Assembly: GCA_003439945.1 (NCBI GenBank)
Contig: QVRM01000977.1
Location: 372,001-436,000, forward strand
Source: Dermanyssus gallinae
Lineage: Eukaryota > Arthropoda > Arachnida > Mesostigmata > Dermanyssidae
Direction of reading: 5' to 3'
DNA length: 64,000 bases
Positions 23,475-33,265 of the stretch are shown here, one piece after another. The position numbers and the translations under genes were made by a program. The stretch's first letter is position 1, and each line of letters begins with the position of its first letter. The notes below the pieces were generated by a model. It was not told the origin of the DNA and made no database searches. It worked only from the letters and a program-made list of their open reading frames with translations.

Positions 23475-24587
23475 CAATTCAAACGCACCTTTATTTTGTC
23501 AAAGGGAACATATTACAATATTTACATTTCACAAACCGTTACCTAGATTCATAGGACAGTCGAGTTACTTGTGTGCCCACATTTGCACCGCAAGTATTTT
23601 AGGTTCTCAGTGCCCTAGCCATCCGCCACGAAAACATGTTATTCACGCGATCCGTCTTTGCAATTTGTTTAGACGAGATGGTGTTACCGCTTCTAAGATT
23701 GTTCACGCGAATTGTAAAAAATTTAGATAAATTTGATGATTTTATAATTCGATTGTACATGCAATAGTCCGCTCTGGACTGCAGCTCCCCAATAGGGCTT
23801 ATCACAAGGAAACTTTTAGCAACGTTACACCTTATTGAGACACGACGAATAAACTTCCTCTGTACACGCTCCATTGCTTCAATGTATTTGCCTAAATAAG
23901 GCCGCCAAACCTCACAACAATACGTAAACTTAGGAACAACTAAACTGTTATAAAGCCTTATGTAAAAATTGCAATCATTAATTATAAAACAGCGAAATAT
24001 TGTACTAGATATAAGAGAAGTTTGTCGGATAACTTGTGTTATATGAGTGCTAAAATCCAGTTCCGGTGTCACCGTAACCCCGAGGTCCCTAATGCTATTT
24101 AATATAGGGATAGCCTCCCCATGCAGCTTGTAGGTATGGGCTCCCTTTAAACACAGTACTGCACATTTCGGCACTGATATAAGCATTTCGTTATCCAAAC
24201 ACCATTTAGAAACTGCGTCAATTGCACTCTGTATAATTTGTCGTTCGCTAGCAGTGTTAGAAGGCCCTATAGCTTTAGATCATCAGCATAAAGCTTATAT
24301 GTTATCGAATCAGGTATAACGTTTTTAAGATCTAAAATAAATATGCAAAATAAAAGTGGGCCGAGGCTTGATCCCTGGGGAACTCCAGAGGGGCACCCTC
24401 CTGACTCACTAAAGCTACTGTTTACCCGAACGCAGAACTCTCTACAGGTAAGATAACTAGAAATCCATGACAATGAGCGAGTATCAATATTCAAGTACCT
24501 AAGTTTCTGTACAAGCTTTACATGGTTTACTCTATCAAATGCTTTAGAAAAGTCAAAATATACACAATCAAAAGTCAACTTATTATT
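23475..24587 (-). pseudogene. CR1-like LINE, 3' part (interrupted copy 1)
   Basis: Minus-strand frames carry RT motif A (YFDFSKAFDRVNHVKL, about 24545), motif B (GVPQGSSLGPLLF, about 24370), motif C (KLYADDLKL, about 24280) and the thumb (NEMLISVPKCAVL..IRDLGVTVTPELDFSTHI and KFTYCCEVWRPYL). A one-base deletion just after YADD shifts the frame compared with the 47 kb copy. The 3' end near 23475 matches that copy (AATAAAGGTGC.TTTGAATTGA on the minus strand). The 5' part of the same copy lies at 29771-30205, separated by a 5.18 kb inserted LINE. Confidence 0.85.
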
Positions 24588-24661
24588 ATTATTTATTTAT
24601 TAACACCCGGGCTGGGTAAGTGTGTTTATGTTACATCACAGTTTTCCACACAACAATCGAT

Positions 24662-25102
24662 CTAGCGTTTTGCCAGTTCTGCTATGGACCGAACCGCCGG
24701 ACAAACCGCGGCGTGGTATTTATCACATTTACTCCAGCATTCTTTGCATCGACATTCGTCTTGTGGTTCATGGAAGCCTTCCACATTGCATAGAACGTAA
24801 TGAAATCCGTGGGCTGCAAAGGCCGTTGTTAAATGGCGATCTTTTACTCCGCTAGCCCTCCACCCAGTGCTTCTCATTGCTGCTGTCCCATAAATTCCTA
24901 TGTCTACCTCGCTTATTTTGGTTCGCCAATTTCGCATATAAACGTCAAAGGCGCACGTCTTCTTCAGATTCCATCGTTTTTGTAGCTCCTCTGTCAGCAG
25001 TGGGCCACCTTCCAACACGTGGACCACCCTACTTCTGCATGTATTTGAAAGCGCAAAAACCCTCTTTAGAAAGAAAAATCTTACCCCATCAATTAAACGC
25101 AT
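24662..25102 (-). pseudogene. LINE ORF2 C-terminus, frameshifted
   Basis: This continues ORF2 in another frame: MRLIDGVRFFFLKRVFALSN, then about 100 residues, then a zinc-knuckle-type C-terminus CRCKECWSKCDKYHAAVC near 24720. The 53 kb relative reads straight through the equivalent position (GEADLQLLDRVRFPFMKRVL), so a single indel near 25095-25105 separates this segment from the main ORF2. Confidence 0.8.
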
Positions 25103-27504
25103 TCGTCTACTCCCACCTTATCCCATATTAGTGAAATGCCATATGTGGCGATGGGCGCTATCTGTATCCTAAAAAGGGCTACTGCTGCATCGACCGAAAG
25201 CTTATGTGGACATTTAATTGCCGCGGCTGCGATAGTGGCCTTCCTAACCCTCTCCTGGATGTGTGCTCGAAAACTACTGCCCCTTGTTGTTAAGGTGAGC
25301 CCTAGGTATGTGAATTTATTTACAAATTTCAATTCCTTTCCCCTGATTTGAAGTACGTCATCCCTGGCCAGACGGCCGCCCCTTCGGAATTTCATGGCTA
25401 CTGTCTTTTCCCAATTAACCTTTAAGCCCATTTCATCCATGAATGTAACTAGCCGATCCATTGCTTGCTTCACTCTGAAAAGGCTACAACTAAATATTAC
25501 TACATCATCTGCGTACATTAAAACCTTGGCCCACTCTCGAGTCCAGCCTGCCCTTATCCGTTCAGGGAGCCCACCCAGAAGAACGGAAAACAGTAGTGGA
25601 CTCAGTCCATCGCCCTGCGCGACACCTGTAGTTTGAATTACCTCCCCCGCAATGCCAACCCCGTTGTCAATCAGCACCGTGTTTTGTTTTAAGATGCTGA
25701 TGAGCAACCTCAGCATTGCTCCCGGCACTCCCATTTTAGCTAGCTCTTTAACTATCTTATCCCTTGGCGCTATGTCAAACGCCGCCTTCAAATCTACAAA
25801 CACAGCATATAGGCAATTCTTCGGCCTGGACAGAGTATCCCAGATTGCTCCGAGCAGCCCTTCAGTTGCTGAGTGAGTTGACCTTCCCTTCCTAAATCCA
25901 TGCTGTTCCTCTGGTATTACCCCCCTTTCCTCTAAGAAAGACTCCAATCTCCTAGCTATTATTCCTGAAAATATCTTGTATGGGCAGCTCTTTATTGCTA
26001 TTCCCCTCCAAGCCTCTGGTTCCGTTTTTATACCTTTTCCTTTGGGAATGACAATTAATGTCGCTGCCCTCCAGGCCTGTGGAATTTCCCCAGTGTTTAA
26101 GCATTCATTGAATAGAGCTTGCCAGCATGGCGCGAGAACTAAGGTATCTTTCATGTGTTCATTCCTTATCAAATCATTTCCGTGCGTTTTTCCCCGTGGT
26201 GCTCTGTCGATTGTTTCCATTACTTCCCAAAGAGTGATTGCCCTCACTATCCAAACCCTCGCTTCCTCTGTCGTTTGATCCCAGGGGCCTTCATATTCTA
26301 CCACCGTTTTCGGGGTTGTATCCGACCCGGCCAAAATCCTCCCAAAATGTTCGACTAGCCTGCCCGTCTCTACTGAACATTGCCTCCTCCCCTTTCGCCT
26401 CAGCCATGTATATGGCCGTACTTCAGCCTCCCTTATTGCTGCCCATTCTTTCTTTTCCCAGTACCTTTGCTTTTCTTCTTTATAAGATGCCTTAACCAAC
26501 CGTTTAACCAACGAGGCCAATGGCCGCATAACCGGAACGATTTTTACGTATTCCCGCGTCAACCTATTGGCCTGCTTGGCCATCCTACACCGCTCACTAA
26601 ACCAGGGTCTTTCGCTTCTCTTCTGCACCGGTAGTATCGCAGAATTTAATAACCCTACCAGGCTGCGTTCGTAGCAATCTATGTGCATCGCCTCTGGCAC
26701 CGGAAGTACTTTGTTAAGCCCCTGCAATAGAGTATTAACATTAAGCCTTCTTCCTGAGCTTTCCCCCCTTCCCCGTTCTTGAACAGTCCCCTTAATTTTC
26801 ACCCAGATGCCCATCGGTATATGCTTTCTAAGTCCCGCCCCTTCCTGTAATGGATTGTCTTCCCCTGCAAACGTTATGTCCTTTCTATCCAAATCTGTTG
26901 CAAATAGGTCAATGACTGACGAACCAGAGTGGCATTCATATGTAAACACATTCGCGCTGTTGACTACCCAGCAGCCGATTTCATCCAGTACGTCTAGCAA
27001 GGCTACCGTTCTTTCCGAATCAATTCTGTCTAATCTCGCATTAAAGTCCCCTCCTATAATTATTGGAGCCTTTCTCGGTAACGCTTCTATACCCAGCAAG
27101 AGGCGCTCAATCATCGTTTCCGTTGACTCCGTCCCCGTCGGTTGCACATAGGTGGCCATTATTTCTAGTTTGGGTAAAGCTACTGCAATCAGATTTTCTG
27201 CTACTATTTTTACGTTCATTTCTCCTACCAATGGTCTAACAAAAACTGATACTCCCCCGCTTGGCCTACCCGGACCCTCTCTACAAGACGCCAGTGCATG
27301 GTACCCATAGAATCCCCGTATATCAAACTGCTCTCGCGCCCAGGTCTCCGTCAAAATAAGAATGTCTATCCCTCTGTATGCGTCGTCCCCTAGCAGATCT
27401 AACACCCCTCTCCCCTCGCAGTTCCACATTACTATCTGAATACGCGCACCCACTACTGGATTTTGCTGGTTCTGCCGGTTCTCGTACGCAAGGGGCCTGT
27501 TCAC
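25093..27504 (-). CDS. LINE ORF2: AP endonuclease and reverse transcriptase
   Basis: The main open segment (803 codons) has an N-terminal AP-like endonuclease: WNCEGRG (about residue 27), LTETW (about 50), GGDFN (about 146) and RKHIPMGIW, where families usually have SDH.PI. It is followed by RT with FVDLKAAFD (about 570), GVAQGDGLSPLLF (about 625), MYADDVVIF (about 662) and a thumb. No RNase H is visible. The protein would nick target DNA and copy its own RNA. No ATG starts the frame: it follows ORF1 in the same frame after a UGA at 27520-27522, and the first ATG lies at about 27429, inside the endonuclease fold. The frame ends prematurely at 25093. Confidence 0.85.
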   Translation of the reverse strand: MNRPLAYENRQNQQNPVVGARIQIVMWNCEGRGVLDLLGDDAYRGIDILILTETWAREQFDIRGFYGYHALASCREGPGRPSGGVSVFVRPLVGEMNVKIVAENLIAVALPKLEIMATYVQPTGTESTETMIERLLLGIEALPRKAPIIIGGDFNARLDRIDSERTVALLDVLDEIGCWVVNSANVFTYECHSGSSVIDLFATDLDRKDITFAGEDNPLQEGAGLRKHIPMGIWVKIKGTVQERGRGESSGRRLNVNTLLQGLNKVLPVPEAMHIDCYERSLVGLLNSAILPVQKRSERPWFSERCRMAKQANRLTREYVKIVPVMRPLASLVKRLVKASYKEEKQRYWEKKEWAAIREAEVRPYTWLRRKGRRQCSVETGRLVEHFGRILAGSDTTPKTVVEYEGPWDQTTEEARVWIVRAITLWEVMETIDRAPRGKTHGNDLIRNEHMKDTLVLAPCWQALFNECLNTGEIPQAWRAATLIVIPKGKGIKTEPEAWRGIAIKSCPYKIFSGIIARRLESFLEERGVIPEEQHGFRKGRSTHSATEGLLGAIWDTLSRPKNCLYAVFVDLKAAFDIAPRDKIVKELAKMGVPGAMLRLLISILKQNTVLIDNGVGIAGEVIQTTGVAQGDGLSPLLFSVLLGGLPERIRAGWTREWAKVLMYADDVVIFSCSLFRVKQAMDRLVTFMDEMGLKVNWEKTVAMKFRRGGRLARDDVLQIRGKELKFVNKFTYLGLTLTTRGSSFRAHIQERVRKATIAAAAIKCPHKLSVDAAVALFRIQIAPIATYGISLIWDKVGVDECV

Positions 27505-27519
27505 CGTTGTCTTCAGATG

Positions 27520-29031
27520 TCAGGTCGACTTGAAGCATGAGGAAGATGTCGTTGCACGATCTGCGCTTCTGTCCTGTCGTGTAGGTCTGGCGCTATCAGC
27601 GTCATTGGTCGTGGGTTGCAGTAAAGGCGAGGCGGCTGACGGGGCGCCCATCAGCCCTCCCAAAATGCTCGGGATAACTTCCTGAATGGTCCTAGCCACT
27701 GTTTGCGCGATGATATCTTTCAACATCGGCATAATCTTTGAAATCACCTGTTGCACTATATCTTCCACTTTCAGCAGCGGCACGTGCTTCTCACTCAAAT
27801 TATTTTCGACGGTCGCAGGTGGAGCACTTGTTAGTGCTGGATCCTTCGGTGGTTCGGGTCTTTGAGGTTTGGATGCCGCCTCGTTGACTTTGATCCCATT
27901 TTTTACTACCGAGGACCAAGTGCGCCTTGAGAAGTTATCAGATGCCTGTATGTGGCCCACCGGTGTACAGAGTGGTACCAACGGGGCATCCAAGCGCTTC
28001 CCAATGCTATTTTGAGACGACTTTTGTAATAATTCCATGCGCTTTAGTCTATGTGGACATGAGCCCCAGGTGGCTTCGTGTTCTCCAAAACACAAGCTGC
28101 ACCGAGCCTGGGCTTTGCAATCCTTTCTCAGGTGCTCCGTAGAGCCACACTTTCTGCATCTCGGATTAAGAAGTCTACAGTTGGCTGCAAAATGATCCAT
28201 GCTGTAACACTTAAAACATTGCATGGGTTCCCGATATAAGACGACTCCGTGCCGTTTCAACCCTAACCGAACCTCAGCTGAAAAATTTCCGCCCGCGAAT
28301 GTCAAAATAACCTGTTCGGAGGTCGATACCATATTCGTCTTTGGGTCTTTAGTTTTTACCCGTATTGCTTCGGAAACCCCACATGGCTGTAGCGGAGCCA
28401 AGATTGTAGCTTCCGATATTGAGGGATGCACACCGGAGATTTTACCCTTCACTGTGGATCGGCCTCCACTGATCCTCGCGGATACCTTTACGTTGGCTAA
28501 CTCCTGAAGCGATAGTAGCGTGGCTCTATCTTCTTCAGCTTCAACCACGATTAAGAGCTCTCTACTTCTTGTAAAACGCGGTTCTTCCATCTTTCCTTTG
28601 ACATGCTTAGCGATAAAGTCACATACATCGTTGAAATGTAGCTTCAAGGAGTTGTCGTCCGTTGAAAATATTACTCCCCCTTTCTTTTCTACTACCACCT
28701 TTGGCGCACGAGCTCGCCTAGACCGGGTCACCGTGATAAACTCCGATTCGTCCGGAACGTCTTCACCGTCACCGCCGTCCTCGGTAGGCTCGCTTGTGAC
28801 TCCCACGGTCGCTGAGTGAGCCACTGCCTGTGATATACGCATATCTTTACTGCGAGTGTCTTCCACAGGGCTTGATGCAACGCGCTTCCCGCATCCCGCC
28901 TTTGGACGATGGGCCGGACCGCCCGCATCGTTGGTTGGACCAGCAATGCGTCCATCCGCCTCTCCGTCCACATGCACGTACGCAGGCACGTCACGTTCCA
29001 CCTCTTTTGTTGGTGTTCGCTGTATCGGCAT
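27520..29031 (-). CDS. LINE ORF1 (gag-like) with zinc knuckles
   Basis: An intact 503-codon frame starts at ATG 29031. The first half is low-complexity and acidic. An RRM-like middle is possible (LKLHFNDVCDFIAKHVKG and later segments) but not proven. From about residue 268 there are three successive Cys/His knuckles: CFKCYSMDHFAANC, CRKCGSTEHLRKDC and CSLCFGEHEATWGSC. The C-terminus is Pro/Ala-rich with a possible amphipathic helix (VEDIVQQVISKIMPMLKDII). Proteins of this kind bind the element RNA and form the RNP for retrotransposition. The stop UGA is followed by C, and ORF2 continues in the same frame. Confidence 0.85.
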   Translation of the reverse strand: MPIQRTPTKEVERDVPAYVHVDGEADGRIAGPTNDAGGPAHRPKAGCGKRVASSPVEDTRSKDMRISQAVAHSATVGVTSEPTEDGGDGEDVPDESEFITVTRSRRARAPKVVVEKKGGVIFSTDDNSLKLHFNDVCDFIAKHVKGKMEEPRFTRSRELLIVVEAEEDRATLLSLQELANVKVSARISGGRSTVKGKISGVHPSISEATILAPLQPCGVSEAIRVKTKDPKTNMVSTSEQVILTFAGGNFSAEVRLGLKRHGVVLYREPMQCFKCYSMDHFAANCRLLNPRCRKCGSTEHLRKDCKAQARCSLCFGEHEATWGSCPHRLKRMELLQKSSQNSIGKRLDAPLVPLCTPVGHIQASDNFSRRTWSSVVKNGIKVNEAASKPQRPEPPKDPALTSAPPATVENNLSEKHVPLLKVEDIVQQVISKIMPMLKDIIAQTVARTIQEVIPSILGGLMGAPSAASPLLQPTTNDADSARPTRQDRSADRATTSSSCFKST

Positions 29032-29611
29032 GGCTAGCTATTGCTGCGCCGCGCCTGTTTACAAACAAAGTACCGTTTGTTTATCATGCAGTCGCCGGGC
29101 AGACTGAAGTTCGTGTTCGATTGATAATAATGGTACTGGTATTCGGGGAGGGGGAGTATTGACAACAGCGGCGTCGATAATGAGAGTAGAGATGAAGACT
29201 GGTGATGGTGAGATGACTGTAGGTGATTTGAAGAGAGAGCCAAACGTTGATGCTGCTGATGATAGGTATTGATACGACCGGTACTGTACTACAGTGATGA
29301 TAATGACGGATGGGGTGGTTCCAATGAAACTTACGGTAGAAGTGGGGATGCTAGGAGAGACGAAGTTGGCAACTATGATGATGGTGTGATGATGTTGAAG
29401 ACGAGAGACCGTGATAAAGGCGGAGGTAGTGGTAGGTGATGAAGATGATTCCGGTGGAGGTGAGTGATGATGATGACTGTTTTAAGAAGACACTGCTTCT
29501 AAATAATTAGTCCCGCTGCACACAATAACTTTTCACGACAATCGAGTCTTAAAGACTAACAGATGTTATGCTCACTGACGCTTATGGATTTCCACGCAAA
29601 ATGCAAAATTT

Positions 29612-29770
29612 AGCTGTACTTTCCAAGAGCCACACACGAACACGTCCGCACCGTTTGAGAACAGCTGTTCTCTTTCGCAGTAAAATATCCCCTATAAATA
29701 CAAAGTTTGCTACACTGGAGATCGAACCCGTGCACCTGTCTCCTTCGGTCGCGAGGCGCACGAGAATGCC
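29612..29770 (-). repeat. SINE-like tRNA head at the LINE 5' end
   Basis: On the minus strand the first bases of the inserted unit read GGCATTCTCGTGCGCC, then CGCGACCGAAGGAGA, a B-box GGTTCGATC and TTTGTATTTATAGGGG. This matches the SINE at 9671-9855 closely over about 90 bp and the one at 40197-40378 less closely. The first 18-20 bp of the SINE are missing. It lies directly inside the LINE target-site duplication, so it entered with the LINE or inserted exactly at its edge. Similarity fades after about 29680. Confidence 0.65.
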
Positions 29771-30205
29771 AGTCAACTTATTATTTATCATAATGGCCCA
29801 ATCTTGGGTCATTTCAACGAGTTGAGTTGCCGTGGATTTGCCTCTAGTAAAACCATGTTGGTTTTCATCCAACAAGCCTTTAGATTGAAGGAAATTAAAA
29901 ATATGGTCAACTAGCAGTTTTTCAAATATAATACATGCGATTGATGATTGAGCTACCGGTCTATAATTATCTACATTTGACTTTGGACCCTTTTTATGTA
30001 CAGGAGTTACGATTGACTGTCTAAAATTATTTGGCACAATGCCATCTTCATAAGACCTACTGAATATTAAAAAAGAGGTTCTGTTATCACAGTCGCTACT
30101 TTTTTATAAAATATGGGTGGGATTAAATCTGGAGTAAGGCTGCACTTATTGGGTAGTTGCTTGATTTTCGTTAGAATATTATATTCTGATAAATCTAAAG
30201 ATAAA
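29771..30205 (-). pseudogene. CR1-like LINE, 5' part (interrupted copy 1)
   Basis: The minus-strand frame reads NNFRQSIVTPVHKKGPKSN, YRPVAQSSIACIIFEKLLV, DENQHGFTRGKSTATQLVE and DWAIMINNKLT, i.e. RT motifs 0-2. It is then cut at the insertion point; the next residues (FDCVYFDF) are at 24.57 kb. The 47-49 kb copy reads through this point without interruption. The copy is itself 5'-truncated near 30205. Confidence 0.85.
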
Positions 30206-30334
30206 ATCATCATCTCTTTGTGGACAATCGCAGTTTGGAACGGGCCATCATGGGAGCCAGGCCGAGCATTATATCGAAACAGAGGCCATTACTGGACGAT
30301 CTAGAAAAAAAACGAGGAAAAACGATGTACATCA

Positions 30335-30377
<43 letters not shown>

Positions 30378-30379
30378 GC

Positions 30380-31700
30380 CAGGTTGTGAAAGCGTCGAGA
30401 TTGCAGAACAAGGGTGTGTGGCAGGGCTTTCAGATCTTAAAAGCATATGATTTGGTGGACAAAACAGGGTTGCATAAATGTTTGTTAGAGGAGGGCTTTG
30501 AGAAAAGCTGAGTGGAGTTGCTGAATAAATACTGGAACAACACGGTTCGAATATTAATAGCAGTCGGACATCTTAGAAAGTTCACAGTCGTTAAGCGGGC
30601 CAGGCAAGGACGTTTATTGTCATCGGTAATTTTTTTAATGTAAATAGAAAAAATAGCGCTAATGATTAATAGCACATGTTTAGGATGGCAGATAGGGCAA
30701 AAGGGTGTATATATCAAGACACTAGTGCCGCTCGTTGCTGACGATATGGTACTATTAGGGCGGGGCACTAGGGAAGTTCAACAAATGTTGAATGCATGTG
30801 GGGAAGCAGTGGGGAAACTAGGCATGTTGTTTATTTTAAAAAAAGAGCGCAATTTATTATTTAATGGGGTTAGATGGTAAAGGAAGTTTGTGCTACAGAT
30901 GAGTGAATTAGACTATCTAAGTCAGTACAAGTCCCTCGGGGTGACAATGTCTACAAGGGATGAATACAGTGTCAAGATTGACTTTTGCGAATGCCTCTCT
31001 GCTCTACAGCGCGAAGTTGGGTAAGAAGTTAAAAGCAATACAAATAAACATGGTAAGATTTGAATTGGGTTGCCCTTTTCTTTGTGCCAGGGAGTTTTTT
31101 TTAAGGGGGAAGCGAGTACGACAAAATTTACACAATGGGAAGTACAAAGTAAGCTAAGATTTAGTAATAGGATTAAGATTGTCACAAATAAAATATAGGT
31201 TAAACAGATGCAGCTGGTGAAGGCGGTGCTAATGACCAAAACGAAGTGAGATCTTAGAATCGAGTTCGCAGCTAGGGAGATTGGAAATACATGTATTAGT
31301 CAGCAATGACCACAAGCGACGGTATCGGAGAAAATGGTGAAGTTTAGGGTTAAAAAATCATATACAGGCAAATGGAAATTGGTGATGGGTTCCATACCGA
31401 GCTTGGCAGGTATATATGGAAATTAAAAGCAGGAAAAGGACGGAGTAGAATAGGTGTACGATAATTTAACGGCGAGTAAGCTATTGGTAGATGTCAGGGC
31501 ATAGATGTTGGATACAAGGATACAGCAAGCTAAATATATGAAAGGAGAAGTACAAAATATCGAGCTTGTGGGTTAGGCTAAATAATAATTTGAACATATT
31601 GTAAAATAATGTAGAACCTGGGGGGGGGGGAAAGCAGAGATATATAGCTTTCAGGCGGAATGTTAGAAAGGACCGGGTCGATATTACAAAAAACAGAGGA
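30380..31700 (+). pseudogene. Decayed LINE RT remnant
   Basis: Plus-strand reading gives FQILKAYDLVDKTGLHKCLL (motif A-like, near 30430-30490), KRARQGRLLSSVIF (motif B-like, near 30595) and VADDMVLLGRGTREVQQML (motif C, near 30740). Next come KKERNLLFN and LSQYKSLGVTMS, a KYLG-type thumb motif. Later weak blocks near 31340-31400 (KFRVKKSYTGKWKLVMGS) suggest the C-terminal region. There are many stops and frame changes. Sequence from about 31400 to 31700 is assigned only by position. Confidence 0.6.
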
Positions 31701-31820
31701 AGGCAAATTCTCTGTAGGCATTGATGAAGTGAATGTGTAGGTAATATATATACTGCCACTCTAAGCGCCTCTGATATAAAAGGGTAACATTTTATTTAGG
31801 TGTGCATATCAAGCGAATAA

Positions 31821-31822
<2 letters not shown>

Positions 31823-31873
<51 letters not shown>
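31823..31873. repeat. (TA)n microsatellite, about 50 bp
   Basis: Pure TA array just upstream of the 31876 open frame. Confidence 0.95.
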
Positions 31874-31875
<2 letters not shown>

Positions 31876-31877
<2 letters not shown>

Positions 31878-32175
31878 CAGTGATAACAAAAATAACATTG
31901 ATTACACATATTTTAGTCTTAAAGATGCACAGTATAAACAACGAGTTACCTCATTAATGCTAAGCACAAAAGTGCAGAAACTTTTGGAAATTGTGGCTAC
32001 GATAGAGCGTTTACGTGCACGCTTGAGTGTTGCCGTCAAAAGGCTTGCTAGAGATAGGCGGAGAACGTCGGCCAGGAAAATTGCTCCTGGAGTAGCAGAC
32101 TTGGACACTTGTAAGGGTTTTGCGTCAGCAGTTTACCACGCAGTGCTTTGGCCGCACATCGCTCAAGCTGATTGA
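31876..32175 (+). CDS. Short coiled-coil ORF, possibly THAP/P-element derived
   Basis: A 99-codon frame has no ATG until 31957. Before it there is an acceptor-like CACATATTTTAG (ending 31916). The text FSLKDAQYKQRVTSLML, then IERLRARLSVAVKRLARD, is basic and heptad-like. The pattern (S/K-D followed by a long coiled coil) recalls the segment after the THAP domain in P-element/THAP proteins. This is an analogy from memory; no THAP zinc finger is present here. It could be an exon, a transposase fragment or a chance frame. Confidence 0.3.
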
Positions 32176-32239
32176 ATTGTTTTGAACAGTGGCGCTGTTC
32201 TATCAATCACAATTCGCTTCACGGAGCCTTTACAGACAT

Positions 32240-32415
32240 CTGATATACTCGTAGAAACATCTTTACGATAATTACATATTTATAGATATATATCTGGGCG
32301 CTCTCGTTTAAGACCCCTAACTTTTTACTGATATACTCATCGAGACATTTTTACGATAAATACATATTTAAATATATTGATCTATTTGCGCTATTGTTTA
32401 ATACCTAACATTTTT
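32240..32415 (+). repeat. Two-unit 88-bp tandem repeat
   Basis: Two imperfect units begin CTGATATACTC at 32240 and 32328. Both contain TTTACGATAA.TACATATTTA, a GCGCT..CGTTTAA or GCGCT..TGTTTAA block and a CCTAAC.TTTTT block. Non-coding. Confidence 0.7.
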
Positions 32416-33190
32416 GTCAAACGTTTGACACTTAAGTAGTTTGCTACAAAAATACTTGTTTTTTATTTTTTCCTATTTACTTTTGCTGGTTGCCACACGT
32501 AATGAGATGTGTATTATGTTCTTGTAAAGGAAACCTAGTTTAGTACATATCCACAGGCTCAGTTTAGAACAGAACTAACTTTGTTGAATAATAACACATT
32601 TTAAAATGAGTAAGAATGATTAAAAAAACTAACACTCAGTAAAGGCTTACCGATAGCAATGATTGCATTTGAGACCAATGATAGTTTTGTGAATACGCTA
32701 TGTGCGTGCGTCCTGGGGTCCTATATCTGCAACACGTTACGCTGTTGGAAAACGCGCGCCATGTTTACCCAATTGGGATTCATCGTCTCTCCATCTCTGC
32801 AGATGTGTCGTATAGCAGACATGTAACGCAACGCGAGGTTGCACTTCTTTATAGCCACTGCTGTTTGCAGCCAGCCAGGACGATACGCGTGAACAATAAT
32901 ACTGGCACGACTTTTATAAGGGCAACCTGCGCCCCCAGGTCAGCCTGCCTACGTAGACACGGAAGAACAGCTATTGCGAAGTCGAGGCCGAGTGTGCAAT
33001 GTCCAAATTCTATTCAACTCCCTGAGGAACCAAATCGGCCGTAGTCAACGTGCAAGAGGAGAACTATAATGTCATCATATTTGAACTGTGTAAACGCGCG
33101 ACCCTTTAGTTGCAGTACCTGCTTTCCCATAGCAGTGAGGTATGTCCAGTTTTGTAGTTTGAATTTGCAGGGAGATTACTATATATATAT
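32416..33190. other. No gene seen
   Basis: A plus-strand frame at 32700-33044 begins with GTG and is not recognised. Otherwise AT-rich sequence. Confidence 0.4.
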
Positions 33191-33265
33191 TCTAAATTGT
33201 TATTCGATGAAATTAAATGTAGTTTTTTTCATCGAATTTTTCATTTCATCGAATAACAATTTAGA
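33191..33265. repeat. Perfect 23-bp inverted repeat (hairpin)
   Basis: Arms 33191-33213 and 33243-33265 are exact reverse complements around a 29-nt loop, and the loop repeats ATCGAA of the arm. This is a short fold-back sequence, perhaps a minimal MITE. No duplication at its ends is clear. Confidence 0.75.

Larger units (their letters stand above)
24588..29770 (-). mobile_element. Full-length-like zinc-knuckle LINE (Jockey/R1 group) nested in CR1-like LINE
   Basis: A 5183-bp insertion is flanked by the duplication AGTCAACTTATTATT (24573-24587 and 29771-29785), which in the CR1-like host element occurs once. From its 5' end (right) it has a tRNA/SINE-like stretch, a GAT-rich leader, ORF1, ORF2, a short 3' UTR with a small hairpin (ACCCAGCCCGGGT, at 24608-24620) and a (TAA)n tail. 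This is the expected product of target-primed reverse transcription. A relative, 5'-truncated, lies at 53.26-55.08 kb. It appears to be the youngest large LINE in the window, given intact ORF1 and a single visible frameshift in ORF2. Confidence 0.85.
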
